NCBI RefSeq assembly: GCF_002223055.1 | Contig: NZ_NKFL01000004.1 | Location: forward strand, 1,116,001-1,180,000 | DNA from: Burkholderia sp. HI2500 | GTDB taxonomy: Bacteria; Pseudomonadota; Gammaproteobacteria; Burkholderiales; Burkholderiaceae | DNA: 64,000 nucleotides | Reading direction: 5' to 3' | In this document: in pieces, positions 28,630-37,849 of the stretch | How the letters are laid out: every line of letters starts with the position of its first letter | How positions within the stretch are numbered: the stretch's first letter is position 1 | The notes under the pieces: generated by a model | What the model was told of the DNA's origin: nothing | Seen by the model: the letters and a program-made list of their open reading frames with translations, nothing else | Databases searched by the model: none | Translations under genes and position numbers: made by a program

Positions 28630-30303
28630 TTACATGTTTGGGTAGTTCGGCCCGCCACCGCCTTCCGGCGTGACCCACACGATGTTCTGCGTCGGGTCCT
28701 TGATGTCGCAGGTCTTGCAGTGCACGCAGTTCTGCGCGTTGATCACCAGGCGATCGCTGCCGTCGTCGTTCTTCACGAACTCATACACGGCCGCCGGGCA
28801 GAAGCGCCCCTCCGGCCCCGCGTACGTGCGCAGGTTCACGTTCACCGGCACGTTCGCATCCTTCAGCGTCAGGTGCGCGGGCTGGTTCTCTTCGTGGTTC
28901 GTGTTCGAGATGAACACCGACGAGAGGCGATCGAACGTCAGCTTGCCGTCCGGCTTCGGATACTCGATCGGCTGGCATTGCGACGCCGGCTTCAGCATCT
29001 CGTGGTCCGCATGCTTGTGATGCAGCGTCCACGGCACGTTGCCGCCCATCACCTTCTGCTCGAGCCCGACCATCAGCGTGCCGAGGTACAGGCCCTTCGC
29101 CATCCACTGCTTGAAGTTGCGCGCGCGGTACAGCTCCGTGTAAAGCCACGATTGCTTGAAGGCGTCCGGGTATGCGTTGAGCTCGTCCGACTGGCGGCCG
29201 GCCTGCACCGCGTCGAACGCGGCGTCGGCCGCCAGCATGCCGGTCTTGATCGCCGCGTGGCTGCCCTTGATCCGCGACGCGTTCAGGAAGCCCGCGTCGT
29301 CGCCGATCAGCGCGCCGCCCGGGAACACCGTCTTCGGCAGCGACAGCAGCCCGCCGGCCGTGATCGCGCGCGCGCCGTACGACACGCGCTTGCCGCCTTC
29401 CAGGAACGCGCGGATCGACGGGTGCGTCTTGTAGCGCTGGAATTCCTCGAACGGCGACAGGTACGGGTTCGTGTAGCCGAGGCCCACCACGAAGCCGACC
29501 ACGACCTGGTTGTTGTCCATGTGATACAGGAACGAGCCGCCGTACGTATCCGACTTCAGCGGCCAGCCGGCCGTGTGGATCACGAGGCCCGGCTTGTGCT
29601 TGGCCGGATCGATCTCCCACAGTTCCTTGATGCCGATCCCGTAGGCCTGCGGATCCGCATTCGCGTCGAGCTTGAACTTCGAGATCAGCTGGCGGCCCAG
29701 ATGGCCGCGGCAGCCTTCGGCGAACAGCGTGTACTTCGCGTGCAGCTCCATGCCGAGCTGGAAGTTCTCGGTCGGCTCGCCGTCCTTGCCCACGCCCATA
29801 TTGCCGGTCGCGACGCCCTTCACGGAGCCGTCGTCGTTGTACAGGATCTCGGCGGCCGGGAAGCCGGGGAAGATCTCGACGCCCAGCGCTTCGGCCTGTG
29901 CCCCAAGCCAGCGCGTGACGTTGCCCAGCGAAATGACGTAGTTGCCGTGGTTCTGGAAGTTGGCGGGCAGCGCCCAGTTCGGCGTGGTGACCGCGCTCTT
30001 CTCGGACAGGAACAGGAAGCGGTCTTCCGTCACCTCGACGTCGAGCGGCGCGCCGCGTTCCTTCCAGTCGGGGAACAGTTCGTTGATCGCGCGCGGGTCC
30101 ATCACCGCGCCCGACAGGATGTGCGCGCCGATCTCGGAACCCTTCTCGAGCACGCACACGCCGATCTCGGTGCCTTTCTCGGCGGCCAGCTGCTTGAGCC
30201 GGATCGCCGCCGACAGCCCGGCGGGGCCGCCGCCGACGATCACGACGTCGTATTCCATCGATTCGCGCGGGCCGTATTGCTCGATGAGGCTTGCGGGGGT
30301 CAT
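28630..30303 (-). CDS. electron transfer flavoprotein-ubiquinone oxidoreductase
   Basis: Membrane-associated enzyme passing electrons from ETF, reduced by acyl-CoA dehydrogenases, to ubiquinone. 557 residues from the ATG at 30303; the frame extends further upstream but without a protein-like sequence. FAD-binding VVIVGGGPAGLSAAIRLKQL is near the N-terminus and GALIGDDAGFLNASRIKGSH is the second FAD motif. The C-terminus holds the 4Fe-4S ligands (FCPAAVYEF, then NCVHCKTCDIKDP). The closely spaced divergent gap to the SDR gene contains an inverted repeat that could control both. Confidence 0.96.
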   Translation of the reverse strand: MTPASLIEQYGPRESMEYDVVIVGGGPAGLSAAIRLKQLAAEKGTEIGVCVLEKGSEIGAHILSGAVMDPRAINELFPDWKERGAPLDVEVTEDRFLFLSEKSAVTTPNWALPANFQNHGNYVISLGNVTRWLGAQAEALGVEIFPGFPAAEILYNDDGSVKGVATGNMGVGKDGEPTENFQLGMELHAKYTLFAEGCRGHLGRQLISKFKLDANADPQAYGIGIKELWEIDPAKHKPGLVIHTAGWPLKSDTYGGSFLYHMDNNQVVVGFVVGLGYTNPYLSPFEEFQRYKTHPSIRAFLEGGKRVSYGARAITAGGLLSLPKTVFPGGALIGDDAGFLNASRIKGSHAAIKTGMLAADAAFDAVQAGRQSDELNAYPDAFKQSWLYTELYRARNFKQWMAKGLYLGTLMVGLEQKVMGGNVPWTLHHKHADHEMLKPASQCQPIEYPKPDGKLTFDRLSSVFISNTNHEENQPAHLTLKDANVPVNVNLRTYAGPEGRFCPAAVYEFVKNDDGSDRLVINAQNCVHCKTCDIKDPTQNIVWVTPEGGGGPNYPNM

Positions 30304-30391
30304 TGGCGTTCCTCTAACCGTTAGAATGCTTTTATTCGGGAGCGTATTGTCTGCGAAACGAAACGCTTGCCGCAACAGCATGCGGCTAGAT

Positions 30392-30418
30392 TAGCACGAT
30401 CGTTCTATTTTCGTGCTA
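30392..30418. promoter_or_regulatory. candidate operator between ETF-QO and SDR genes
   Basis: TAGCACGA at 30392-30399 and TCGTGCTA at 30411-30418 form an 8-bp inverted repeat with an 11-base spacer. The left arm also overlaps the perfect palindrome ACGATCGT (30396-30403), a core common in TetR-family operators. No regulator gene adjoins. Confidence 0.45.
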
Positions 30419-30481
30419 GGGTAATGCCGCTCGAACCATGTTGCTCGTGGCGGCGAAACGATATCGAAAGGGGAAGTGCAA

Positions 30482-31264
30482 ATGGGTCGGTCGATCAATC
30501 TGGAAGGCAAGGTTGCGCTGGTCACGGGCGCGTCGAGCGGCCTCGGGCAGCGCTTTGCGCAGGTGCTGTCGCAGGCCGGTGCGAAGGTCGTGCTCGCGAG
30601 CCGTCGGGTCGAGCGCCTGAAGGAGCTGCGTGCCGAGATCGAGGCGGCGGGCGGCGCCGCGCACGTCGTGTCGCTCGACGTCACCGACGTCCAGAGCATC
30701 AAGGCGGCGGTCGCGCACGCGGAGACGGAAGCCGGTACGATCGACATCCTCGTGAACAATTCGGGCGTCTCGACGATGCAGAAGCTCGTCGACGTGACGC
30801 CGGCGGATTTCGAGTTCGTATTCGACACCAACACGCGCGGTGCGTTTTTCGTCGCGCAGGAAGTCGCGAAGCGGATGATCATGCGCGCGAACGGAAGCGG
30901 CAACGGCAAGCCGCCGTGCCGGATCATCAACATCGCGTCGGTGGCCGGGCTGCGCGTGTTTCCGCAGATCGGGCTGTTCGCGATGAGCAAGGCCGCAGTC
31001 GTGCAGATGACGCGCGCGATGGCGCTCGAGTGGGGGCGCCACGGGATCAACGTCAACGCGATCTGTCCGGGCTATATCGATACCGAAATCAATCATTATC
31101 TGTGGGAAACCGAGCAGGGCCAGAAGCTGCAGTCGATGCTGCCGCGCCGGCGCGTCGGCAAGCCGCAGGATCTCGACGGGCTGTTGTTGCTGCTCGCGGC
31201 CGACGAGTCGCAGTTCATCAATGGCTCGATTATCTCCGCCGACGACGGCTTCGGCCTCGCCTGA
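30482..31264 (+). CDS. short-chain dehydrogenase/reductase with Phe at the catalytic Tyr position
   Basis: NAD(P)-binding Rossmann protein of 260 residues. The cofactor loop TGASSGLG (15-22) and NNSG (92-95) are intact, as are Asn117, Ser153 and Lys170 of the SDR tetrad. At residue 166, where YxxxK should begin, the sequence reads FAMSK, so the catalytic Tyr is replaced by Phe. ATG 30482 follows AGGGGAAG at good spacing. It is followed 32 bases later by a thioesterase gene, so the pair may act on acyl-CoA substrates alongside ETF-QO. Reductase activity may be altered or lost. Confidence 0.88.
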   Translation: MGRSINLEGKVALVTGASSGLGQRFAQVLSQAGAKVVLASRRVERLKELRAEIEAAGGAAHVVSLDVTDVQSIKAAVAHAETEAGTIDILVNNSGVSTMQKLVDVTPADFEFVFDTNTRGAFFVAQEVAKRMIMRANGSGNGKPPCRIINIASVAGLRVFPQIGLFAMSKAAVVQMTRAMALEWGRHGINVNAICPGYIDTEINHYLWETEQGQKLQSMLPRRRVGKPQDLDGLLLLLAADESQFINGSIISADDGFGLA

Positions 31265-31296
31265 GCGGACGACATACCGCAACAAAGAAGACTGCA

Positions 31297-31728
31297 ATGA
31301 GTGATTATTCCCCCGTTTTTGAGATGTCGATGCCGATCCGCTGGGGCGACATGGACGCGTTCGGCCATGTGAACAACACGGTCTATTTCCGCTACATGGA
31401 GCAGGCGCGGATCTCGTGGTTCGAGGAGCTCGGCATCGCCGGCGGCAACGGCGAGGGGCAGGGGCCTGTCATCGTCACGGCGTCGATGGAATTTCTCAAG
31501 CAGCTGCACTATCCGGGCGACGTGATTGCGAAGATGTCGGCTGCGAAACCCGGCCGCAGCAGCTTCGATACCGGTTTCGAGCTGACGCGCGCCGACGATC
31601 CGCAGCATGTCTATGCGCGCGGCAATGCGCGCTGCGTGTGGGTCGACTACGCGCTCGGCAAGTCGGTGCCGCTGCCCCAGTTGCTGCGCGACACGATCGA
31701 GCGCGCGCTCGCGGCGAAGGTCGGCTGA
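31297..31728 (+). CDS. 4-hydroxybenzoyl-CoA thioesterase family acyl-CoA thioesterase
   Basis: Hot-dog fold thioesterase of 143 residues that hydrolyses acyl-CoA. The family motif RWGDMDAFGHVNNTVYFRYM at residues 14-33 includes the catalytic Asp of the YbgC/4HBT group. Probably co-transcribed with the SDR gene. Chain-length preference cannot be read from sequence. Confidence 0.9.
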   Translation: MSDYSPVFEMSMPIRWGDMDAFGHVNNTVYFRYMEQARISWFEELGIAGGNGEGQGPVIVTASMEFLKQLHYPGDVIAKMSAAKPGRSSFDTGFELTRADDPQHVYARGNARCVWVDYALGKSVPLPQLLRDTIERALAAKVG

Positions 31729-31796
31729 GCGTCGGGTCGGCGAGTCCGGGCCGGCACAAGGTCGCCGGGGCGTCACGCCATACCCGTTGTTTCCCG

Positions 31797-31821
31797 AATC
31801 GGCCGCCCGGTGCGGCCGATT
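31797..31821. terminator. terminator-like hairpin between convergent genes
   Basis: AATCGGCCGC and its complement form a perfect 10-bp stem with loop CCGGT, between the thioesterase stop and the PAS-LuxR stop. U-tracts are poor. Confidence 0.5.
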
Positions 31822-31840
31822 GTCATCCGGGCGCCGACAC

Positions 31841-32386
31841 TCACTGCCCGAGCAGGCGCTGCAGCAGCTCCGGTGTATTGTTGGTCCCGTACTTGCGCAT
31901 CAGCCGTGCACGGTAGATGTCGACCGTGCGCGAGCTGATGTCGAGCACGCGCCCGATCTGCTTGCTGGTCTTGCCGGTCGCGAGCTGCGCGGCGATCTCG
32001 CGCTCGCGCGGGGTCAGTTCGACGGCGACCCGGCGCGTCGCGCTCAAATCCTCGAAGGTCCACACGCCCGCCGCAAGCGGGGCGGTGCGGTCGATCGCAC
32101 GGCCGGTGACGTGGCACCAGAACAGCTCGCCGTCCGCCCGCTTCATGATTCTGTCATCCGAGTAGATGCCGTTCGCGGCCATCACGCGCGCGATACGTTC
32201 GCCGATGCGCTGGAATTCGTCCGTCGACGGGTAGAGCACCTCGTACGATTTCCCGATCAGGTCGGCCCGCGCGCAGCGGAAGATCGACGCGAGCGCGTCG
32301 TTGCAGTCCTCGATCACGCGGTCGCGCGACAGCACGAGGCCGAGCGGCGCGAGGTGGAAGGCAGTCTGGTAATCGAGAGCGGGCAT
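31841..32386 (-). CDS. PAS-LuxR family transcriptional regulator
   Basis: Regulator of 181 residues with one N-terminal PAS domain (about 8-110; LAPLGLVLSRDRVIEDCNDAL) and a C-terminal LuxR-type helix-turn-helix (LTPREREIAAQLATGKTSKQ, then LDISSRTVDIYRARLMRKYG). No receiver domain is present, so it probably senses a ligand or redox state through PAS. It is divergent from scoAB and is the obvious candidate to control it. The ATG at 32386 lacks a good ribosome-binding site, so the start is not certain. Confidence 0.85.
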   Translation of the reverse strand: MPALDYQTAFHLAPLGLVLSRDRVIEDCNDALASIFRCARADLIGKSYEVLYPSTDEFQRIGERIARVMAANGIYSDDRIMKRADGELFWCHVTGRAIDRTAPLAAGVWTFEDLSATRRVAVELTPREREIAAQLATGKTSKQIGRVLDISSRTVDIYRARLMRKYGTNNTPELLQRLLGQ

Positions 32387-32610
32387 GGCGCAGGCAAGCG
32401 GAGGCAAACGCTTATGTATTTTTGCGTATTGTGCCGCATCCGCGCCGCATCGTACCCTTTCAGGCATCTCGTGGCGGTCTGCCGCGGTATAAAAAACAGC
32501 GCGCCTCGACGCAGGCCTCGCCGTGCATGCATAGAATGATGCGGCGGGCTTGCGGGCCACGTGGGCGCGTGAACCGGTTTCGCTGGTTTCCATAGAGGAA
32601 GGGACAACTG

Positions 32611-33315
32611 ATGAACAAAGTCTATCCAAGCGCGGCTGCCGCGCTGGAAGGGATCGTCCGCGACGGACAGACCTTCGCGGTGGGCGGCTTCGGCCTGTGC
32701 GGGATTCCCGAGGCGCTGATCGCGGCGTTGCGCGATACGGCCGTCAAGGGCATCACCTGCATCAGCAACAACGCGGGCGTCGACGGTTTCGGCCTCGGCC
32801 TGCTGCTGGAAACGCGCCAGATCAAGAAGATGATCTCGTCGTACGTCGGCGAGAACAAGGAGTTCGAGCGCCAGTACCTGGCCGGCGAACTCGAGCTCGA
32901 ATTCACGCCGCAAGGCACGCTCGCCGAGAAGCTGCGCGCGGGCGGTGCGGGCATCCCGGCGTTCTTCACGAACACGGGCTACGGCACCGTGATCGCGGAA
33001 GGCAAGGAAACGCGCCAGTTCGGCGATCGCCACTACGTGCTCGAGCCGTCGCTGACGGCCGATGTCGCGCTCGTGAAGGCCTGGAAGGCCGACAAGTCCG
33101 GCAACCTGATCTTTCGCCGCACCGCGCGCAACTTCAACCCGATGTGCGCGATGGCCGGCAAGATCACCGTCGCCGAGGTCGAGGAGATCGTCGAGAACGG
33201 CGAACTCGATCCCGACCACATCCACACGCCGGGGATTTTCGTGCAACGCATCGTGCTGAACGCGACGCCCGAAAAACGCATCGAACAACGCGTCGTACGC
33301 GCGAAAGGAGACTGA
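32611..33315 (+). CDS. scoA: 3-oxoacid CoA-transferase subunit A
   Basis: First subunit of succinyl-CoA:3-ketoacid CoA-transferase, which activates acetoacetate for ketone-body use. 234 residues. The family I CoA-transferase N-terminus is clear: [19 protein letters not shown] near residue 20 and the oxyanion-region segment [25 protein letters not shown]-type ribosome-binding site upstream. Its gene is separated from scoB by one base. It could instead be a 3-oxoadipate transferase (pcaI), but the neighbour genes do not suggest that pathway. Confidence 0.9.
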   Translation: MNKVYPSAAAALEGIVRDGQTFAVGGFGLCGIPEALIAALRDTAVKGITCISNNAGVDGFGLGLLLETRQIKKMISSYVGENKEFERQYLAGELELEFTPQGTLAEKLRAGGAGIPAFFTNTGYGTVIAEGKETRQFGDRHYVLEPSLTADVALVKAWKADKSGNLIFRRTARNFNPMCAMAGKITVAEVEEIVENGELDPDHIHTPGIFVQRIVLNATPEKRIEQRVVRAKGD

Positions 33316-33316
33316 C

Positions 33317-33958
33317 ATGGCCTGGAATCGTGACCAGATGGCCGCGCGCGCGGCGAAGGAATTGCAGGACGGCTTCTACGTGAACCTCGGCATCGGCTTG
33401 CCGACGCTCGTTGCGAACCACGTGCCGGAAGGTGTCGAGGTGTGGCTGCAATCGGAGAACGGCCTGCTCGGCATCGGCCCGTCGCCGACCGAAGACGAAG
33501 TCGACGCCGATCTCATCAACGCCGGCAAGCAGACCGTCACGACGCTGCCGGGCTCGTCGATCTTCTCGTCGGCCGATTCGTTCGCGATGATCCGCGGCGG
33601 CCACATCAACCTGGCGATCCTCGGCGCAATGCAGGTCAGCAAGCAGGGCGACCTCGCGAACTGGATGATCCCCGGCAAGATGATCAAGGGGATGGGCGGC
33701 GCGATGGATCTCGTCGCCGGCGTGAAGCGCGTCGTCGTGCTGATGGAGCATGTCGCGAAGGGCGACCAGCACAAGATCCTCGAGGAATGCAACCTGCCGC
33801 TGACGGGCGTCGGCGTGGTCGACCTGATCATCACCGATCTCGGCGTGATCGAAGTGACGCCGTCCGGCCTGAAGGTGCTTGAACTCGCCGACGGCGTGAG
33901 CGCCGACGAGATCCAGGCGAAGACGGGCGCGCCGCTCGACATCAGCGCGGTCGCATAA
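33317..33958 (+). CDS. scoB: 3-oxoacid CoA-transferase subunit B
   Basis: Catalytic subunit of the CoA-transferase, 213 residues. The active-site Glu lies in [12 protein letters not shown] (near residue 47), preceded by [20 protein letters not shown], both hallmarks of the family. The C-terminal [19 protein letters not shown] matches ScoB. Forms an alpha2beta2-type enzyme with ScoA. Confidence 0.93.
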   Translation: MAWNRDQMAARAAKELQDGFYVNLGIGLPTLVANHVPEGVEVWLQSENGLLGIGPSPTEDEVDADLINAGKQTVTTLPGSSIFSSADSFAMIRGGHINLAILGAMQVSKQGDLANWMIPGKMIKGMGGAMDLVAGVKRVVVLMEHVAKGDQHKILEECNLPLTGVGVVDLIITDLGVIEVTPSGLKVLELADGVSADEIQAKTGAPLDISAVA

Positions 33959-33983
33959 GGTTCTGCGCGTACGCGCAGCTTCG

Positions 33984-34020
33984 ACGCCCCGCATGCCGGA
34001 CGACGGCATGCGGGGCGTTT
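33984..34020 (+). terminator. terminator after scoAB
   Basis: Perfect 15-bp stem (33984-33998 with 34004-34018, loop GACGA) followed by TTTG. A separate 16-base perfect palindrome, CTGCGCGTACGCGCAG, precedes it at 33963-33978. Confidence 0.75.
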
Positions 34021-34157
34021 GTCATGGTGTCCTCGGTCAGGCCGATCGTCGGATGCCCGACGAGCGGACCCGTGCGGCTGAAGCGGTTTACAATCGTTTG
34101 CATCGGGCGTCGCAAGCGTTGCCCTGCGCGTCGCCCCCGTTCGACAGGATGCCAACG

Positions 34158-35054
34158 ATGCCAACGACCCCAGCGAATTCCCAGGTTCCTCGCCAGCGGC
34201 GCGTGCAGTGTGCGAGCGCTGCCGGCCTTCACCACGTCGCCTATACCGAGTGGGGCGATCCCGCCAACCCGCGCGTGCTGGTCTGCGTGCACGGGTTGAC
34301 CCGTTCCGGGCGCGATTTCGACCGGCTCGCCGCGGCGCTGTCCGACACGTATCGCGTCGTCTGCCCCGATGTCGTCGGGCGCGGCCAGTCGGACTGGCTG
34401 GCCGATCCGCGGCTCTATGCGATCCCGCAATACGTGTCCGACATGGTGACGCTGATCGCGCGGCTCGACGTCGAATCGGTCGACTGGTTCGGCACGTCGA
34501 TGGGCGGGTTGATCGGCATGGCGTTCGCGGGGCTACCGGGTTCGCCGCTGCGCCGGATGATCGTCAATGACGTCGGCCCGCGCATCGAACCCGAGTCGCT
34601 CACGCGCATCGGTGAATATCTCGGCGTGCAGCCGCGCTTTGCGACCCGGCAGGAGGGCATCGACTATCTGACGTCGCTGTCGCTGCCGTTCGGGGCGCTG
34701 ACCGCCGACGAGTGGAGCGAGATCAACGGGCCGCTGCTGCGCGAGCTGCCCGAAGGGGGCTGGACGGTTCGCTACGATCCGCGCATCGCCGAACCGTTCA
34801 AGGCGACGACGCCCGAATTGGCGGCGCTCGGCGAGGCTGCGCTGTGGCACGCGATCGAGACGACGAACGCGTCGCTGCTCGTCGTGCGTGGCGAGACGTC
34901 CGACCTGCTGTCGCGCGAGACGGTGGCCGAGATGGAGCGTCGCGGCCGGCATGTGACGCACGCCGAGATCCCAGGGGCGGGCCACGCGCCGGCGTTCATC
35001 GACGCAAGCCAGATTGCGCTCGCGCGGCGGTTTTTCGTCGAAGGCGATGCATAA
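34158..35054 (+). CDS. alpha/beta-fold hydrolase
   Basis: Serine hydrolase of about 298 residues. The nucleophile elbow is GTSMGG (FGTSMGGLIGMAF), the oxyanion strand is CVHGLTRSGRDF, and the catalytic His is in GAGHAPAF near the C-terminus. Two in-frame ATGs, 34149 and 34158, are possible; the second has AGG at nine bases. It precedes ridA and relA in the same direction. The substrate is unknown. Confidence 0.85.
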   Translation: MPTTPANSQVPRQRRVQCASAAGLHHVAYTEWGDPANPRVLVCVHGLTRSGRDFDRLAAALSDTYRVVCPDVVGRGQSDWLADPRLYAIPQYVSDMVTLIARLDVESVDWFGTSMGGLIGMAFAGLPGSPLRRMIVNDVGPRIEPESLTRIGEYLGVQPRFATRQEGIDYLTSLSLPFGALTADEWSEINGPLLRELPEGGWTVRYDPRIAEPFKATTPELAALGEAALWHAIETTNASLLVVRGETSDLLSRETVAEMERRGRHVTHAEIPGAGHAPAFIDASQIALARRFFVEGDA

Positions 35055-35134
35055 ACGCGTCATAATATGCGGTTCGGCGGCACGCGGGCCGTGCCGCCGC
35101 CCGAATCTCCATCCACTCACGACCGGAACATTCC

Positions 35135-35488
35135 ATGGCAGTCATTCGTCACCACGTCGGGGCCCGTCTCTCCGAAACCGCGATTCACAACGGTACCGTG
35201 TATCTGGCCGGCCAGATCGCCGAAGACACCACCCAGGACATCAGGGGCCAGACGCGCGAAGTGCTCGGCCACATCGATCGCCTGCTCGCCGAAGCGAACA
35301 GCGACAAGGCGCATCTGCTGTCGGTTCAGATCTACATCTCGGATCTGGCGAACTTCGAAGGCATGAATGCGGAGTGGGACGCATGGGTCGCGCACGGCAA
35401 CACGCCGCCGCGCGCCACCGTCGAGGCGAAGCTCGCGGATCCGGCACTGCTCGTCGAGATCGTGGTCGTCGCTGCGCAGCGGAGCTGA
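35135..35488 (+). CDS. RidA/YjgF-family protein
   Basis: 117-residue trimer-type RidA fold protein, probably a deaminase of reactive enamine/imine intermediates. Family stretches: GTVYLAGQIAEDTTQDIRGQ and PPRATVEAKLADPALLVEIV. The Arg of RATVEA is the substrate-carboxylate ligand in RidA. This subgroup, with an N-terminal RHHVGARLSE, differs from canonical RidA, so the exact substrate is unclear. Confidence 0.88.
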   Translation: MAVIRHHVGARLSETAIHNGTVYLAGQIAEDTTQDIRGQTREVLGHIDRLLAEANSDKAHLLSVQIYISDLANFEGMNAEWDAWVAHGNTPPRATVEAKLADPALLVEIVVVAAQRS

Positions 35489-35527
35489 ACGCAACCCGAC
35501 GATGATCGCATTCCGCCAGGCCGAGCA

Positions 35528-37762
35528 ATGACCGAGTCCGTTTCCGCCTCCCCCGTCGCGGCGCCGTCGTTCGACGACGTGCTCGCGTTCGTGCGCGAGC
35601 GGGCCGGCGACGTGCGCCTGTCGTCGGGCGAACTGCTCGCCGATCACTCGGCCGGCACGGCGTCGATCATGCGCACGCTGAATGTCGATCCGTCCGCGAT
35701 GCAGGCGGCCGCGCTGTTCGTGCTGACGCCGCACCTGAGCGACCCCGAGCGCGAGCTCACCGAGCGGTTCGGCGACGAAGTGGCGCGGCTCGTGTCCGAC
35801 GTGCGCAAGCTGTTGCGGCTCGGTACCGTCAGCCTGCGTGCCGCGCAGAACGCGGGGGCCGACGCGGGGCGCGATGCGGCCGAAGAGCGGCGCACGCAGA
35901 TCGAGGCGCTGCGCAAGATGCTGCTGGCGTTCGCGCAAGACATCCGCGTGGTGCTGATCCGGCTCGCGTCGCGCTTGCAGTCGCTGCGCTACTACGCGGC
36001 CGCGAAGATCGACCCGCCGCCCGACGTCGCGCGCGAGACGCTCGAGATCTATGCGCCGCTCGCGAACCGTCTCGGCATCTGGCAATTGAAGTGGGAGCTC
36101 GAGGATCTCGCGTTCCGTTTCGAGGATCCCGTCACCTACAAGCGGATCGCGAAGCTGCTCGACGAGAAGCGCATCGAGCGCGAAGCGTACGTCAAGCAGG
36201 CGATCGACCGGTTGCAGCAAGAGCTGGCGGATGCGCACATCCAGGCCGACGTGAGCGGCCGGCCGAAGCATATCTACAGCATCTGGCGCAAGATGCGCGG
36301 CAAGGAACTCGACTTCTCCGAGCTGTACGACGTGCGCGCGTTTCGCGTGATCGTGCCGGACATCAAGGATTGCTACGCGGTGCTCGGCATCGTGCATCAC
36401 CTGTGGCAGCCGGTGCCGAAGGAATTCGACGACTACATCTCGCGGCCGAAGCCGAACGGCTACAAGTCGCTGCACACGGTCGTGATCGGCGACGATGGCC
36501 GCGCGTTCGAAGTGCAGATCCGCACGCAGGAGATGCACCGCTTCGCCGAGTACGGCGTCGCCGCGCACTGGCGCTACAAGGAAGCCGGCGCGCGCGGCTA
36601 CGGTGGCCAGTTCTCGGCAAGCGACAAGTACGACGAGAAGATTGCATGGCTGCGCCAGCTGCTTGCGTGGAAGGATGACGTCGAGGACGGCGCGGAACAG
36701 TCGGGCGACAAGGCGTGGGCGCAATTGCGCGAGACGTCGCTCGACGACGATCACATCTACGTGCTGACGCCGCAGGCGCGCGTGATCGCGTTGCCGCAGG
36801 GCGCGACGCCGGTCGATTTCGCATACCACCTGCACAGCGAGCTTGGCCATCGCTGCCGTGGCGCACGTGTCGACGGCGCGATGGTGCCGCTCAATACGCC
36901 GCTCGCAAACGGCCAGACGGTCGAGATCGTCGCGGTGAAGGAGGGCGGCCCGTCGCGCGACTGGCTGAACCTGCAGCTCGGCTATATGAAGAGCCCGCGC
37001 GCGCGTCAGAAGGTGCGGGCGTGGTTCAACTCGATCGAGCAGGAAGAAAACGTCGCGCATGGCCGCGCGCTCGTCGAAAAGACGCTGCAACGCGAGGGCA
37101 AGACGTCGGTCAGCCTGGACAATCTCGCCGCGAAGCTCGGCTTCAAGTCGCCCGAGGAGTTGTTCTCGGTCGTCGGCAAGGAAGAGTTCAGCCTGCGCAA
37201 TGTCGAGCACGCGCTGTCCGATGCGCCGCCGCCCGAACCGGCGCCCGAGGCGCCTGCCGATTTCGAGAAGCGCAGCAGCGGCGCGAGCGTGGCGCATGGC
37301 GCGTCGACCGGTGTGCTGGTCGTGGGCGTCGACGCGCTGCTGACCCAGCTCGCGCGCTGCTGCCGTCCGGCGCCGCCCGATCCGATCAGCGGTTTCGTCA
37401 CGCGCGGCAAGGGGATGTCGATCCACCGCACCGATTGCCCGACGTTCCGCCGGATGGTCGAGCGCGCGCCGGAGCGCGTGCTGCAGACGACCTGGTCGGC
37501 CGACGTGCTCGGCGGGCGCGGTGCGTCCGTCTATCCGGTCGACCTGATGATCGAGGCGAGCGACCGGCAAGGGTTGCTGCGCGACATCTCCGAAGTGTTC
37601 GCGCGCGAGAAGATGAACGTGGTGGGCGTGAAGACGCAGAGCCGCCGCAATGCGGCATTCATGCAGTTCACGGTCGAGGTGTCGAACTCGGCGCAGGTGC
37701 AGCGCGCGTGCACGCTGCTCGGCGAGGTGCAGGGCGTCGTGCGGGCGGGGCGGAAGGCCTGA
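35528..37762 (+). CDS. relA: (p)ppGpp synthetase RelA
   Basis: Ribosome-associated stringent response enzyme that makes (p)ppGpp on amino acid starvation. 744 residues. The N-terminal hydrolase-like domain is degenerate: where a functional SpoT/Rel has an HD pair this protein reads AALFVLTPHLSD. The synthetase domain (about 235-400) has GRPKHIYSIWRKMRGKEL and the EFDD motif of monofunctional RelA in VPKEFDDYISRPKPNGYKSL. TGS (HIYVLTPQARVIALPQGATP), a Cys-containing region (LARCCRPAPPDPI) and a C-terminal ACT domain follow. Degradation must come from SpoT elsewhere. Confidence 0.95.
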   Translation: MTESVSASPVAAPSFDDVLAFVRERAGDVRLSSGELLADHSAGTASIMRTLNVDPSAMQAAALFVLTPHLSDPERELTERFGDEVARLVSDVRKLLRLGTVSLRAAQNAGADAGRDAAEERRTQIEALRKMLLAFAQDIRVVLIRLASRLQSLRYYAAAKIDPPPDVARETLEIYAPLANRLGIWQLKWELEDLAFRFEDPVTYKRIAKLLDEKRIEREAYVKQAIDRLQQELADAHIQADVSGRPKHIYSIWRKMRGKELDFSELYDVRAFRVIVPDIKDCYAVLGIVHHLWQPVPKEFDDYISRPKPNGYKSLHTVVIGDDGRAFEVQIRTQEMHRFAEYGVAAHWRYKEAGARGYGGQFSASDKYDEKIAWLRQLLAWKDDVEDGAEQSGDKAWAQLRETSLDDDHIYVLTPQARVIALPQGATPVDFAYHLHSELGHRCRGARVDGAMVPLNTPLANGQTVEIVAVKEGGPSRDWLNLQLGYMKSPRARQKVRAWFNSIEQEENVAHGRALVEKTLQREGKTSVSLDNLAAKLGFKSPEELFSVVGKEEFSLRNVEHALSDAPPPEPAPEAPADFEKRSSGASVAHGASTGVLVVGVDALLTQLARCCRPAPPDPISGFVTRGKGMSIHRTDCPTFRRMVERAPERVLQTTWSADVLGGRGASVYPVDLMIEASDRQGLLRDISEVFAREKMNVVGVKTQSRRNAAFMQFTVEVSNSAQVQRACTLLGEVQGVVRAGRKA

Positions 37763-37808
37763 TGTGGGGTTCGAACACCGTTATTTTGCTGCGACCGCAT
37801 AAAAATAC

Positions 37809-37837
37809 TTGCCAAGCGGGTAGCGGCTCCATATAAT
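37809..37837 (+). promoter_or_regulatory. tRNA-Val promoter
   Basis: TTGCCA (37809-37814), 17-base spacer, TATAAT (37832-37837), a near-consensus sigma-70 promoter. The expected start near 37844 is a few bases before the tRNA. Confidence 0.8.
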
Positions 37838-37849
37838 CTTAGCTTCACT

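Noticed and set aside
33963..33978. The palindrome CTGCGCGTACGCGCAG after scoB as an operator.
   Set aside because: It lies downstream of the operon, immediately before a terminator, and is more likely part of the 3' end structure.
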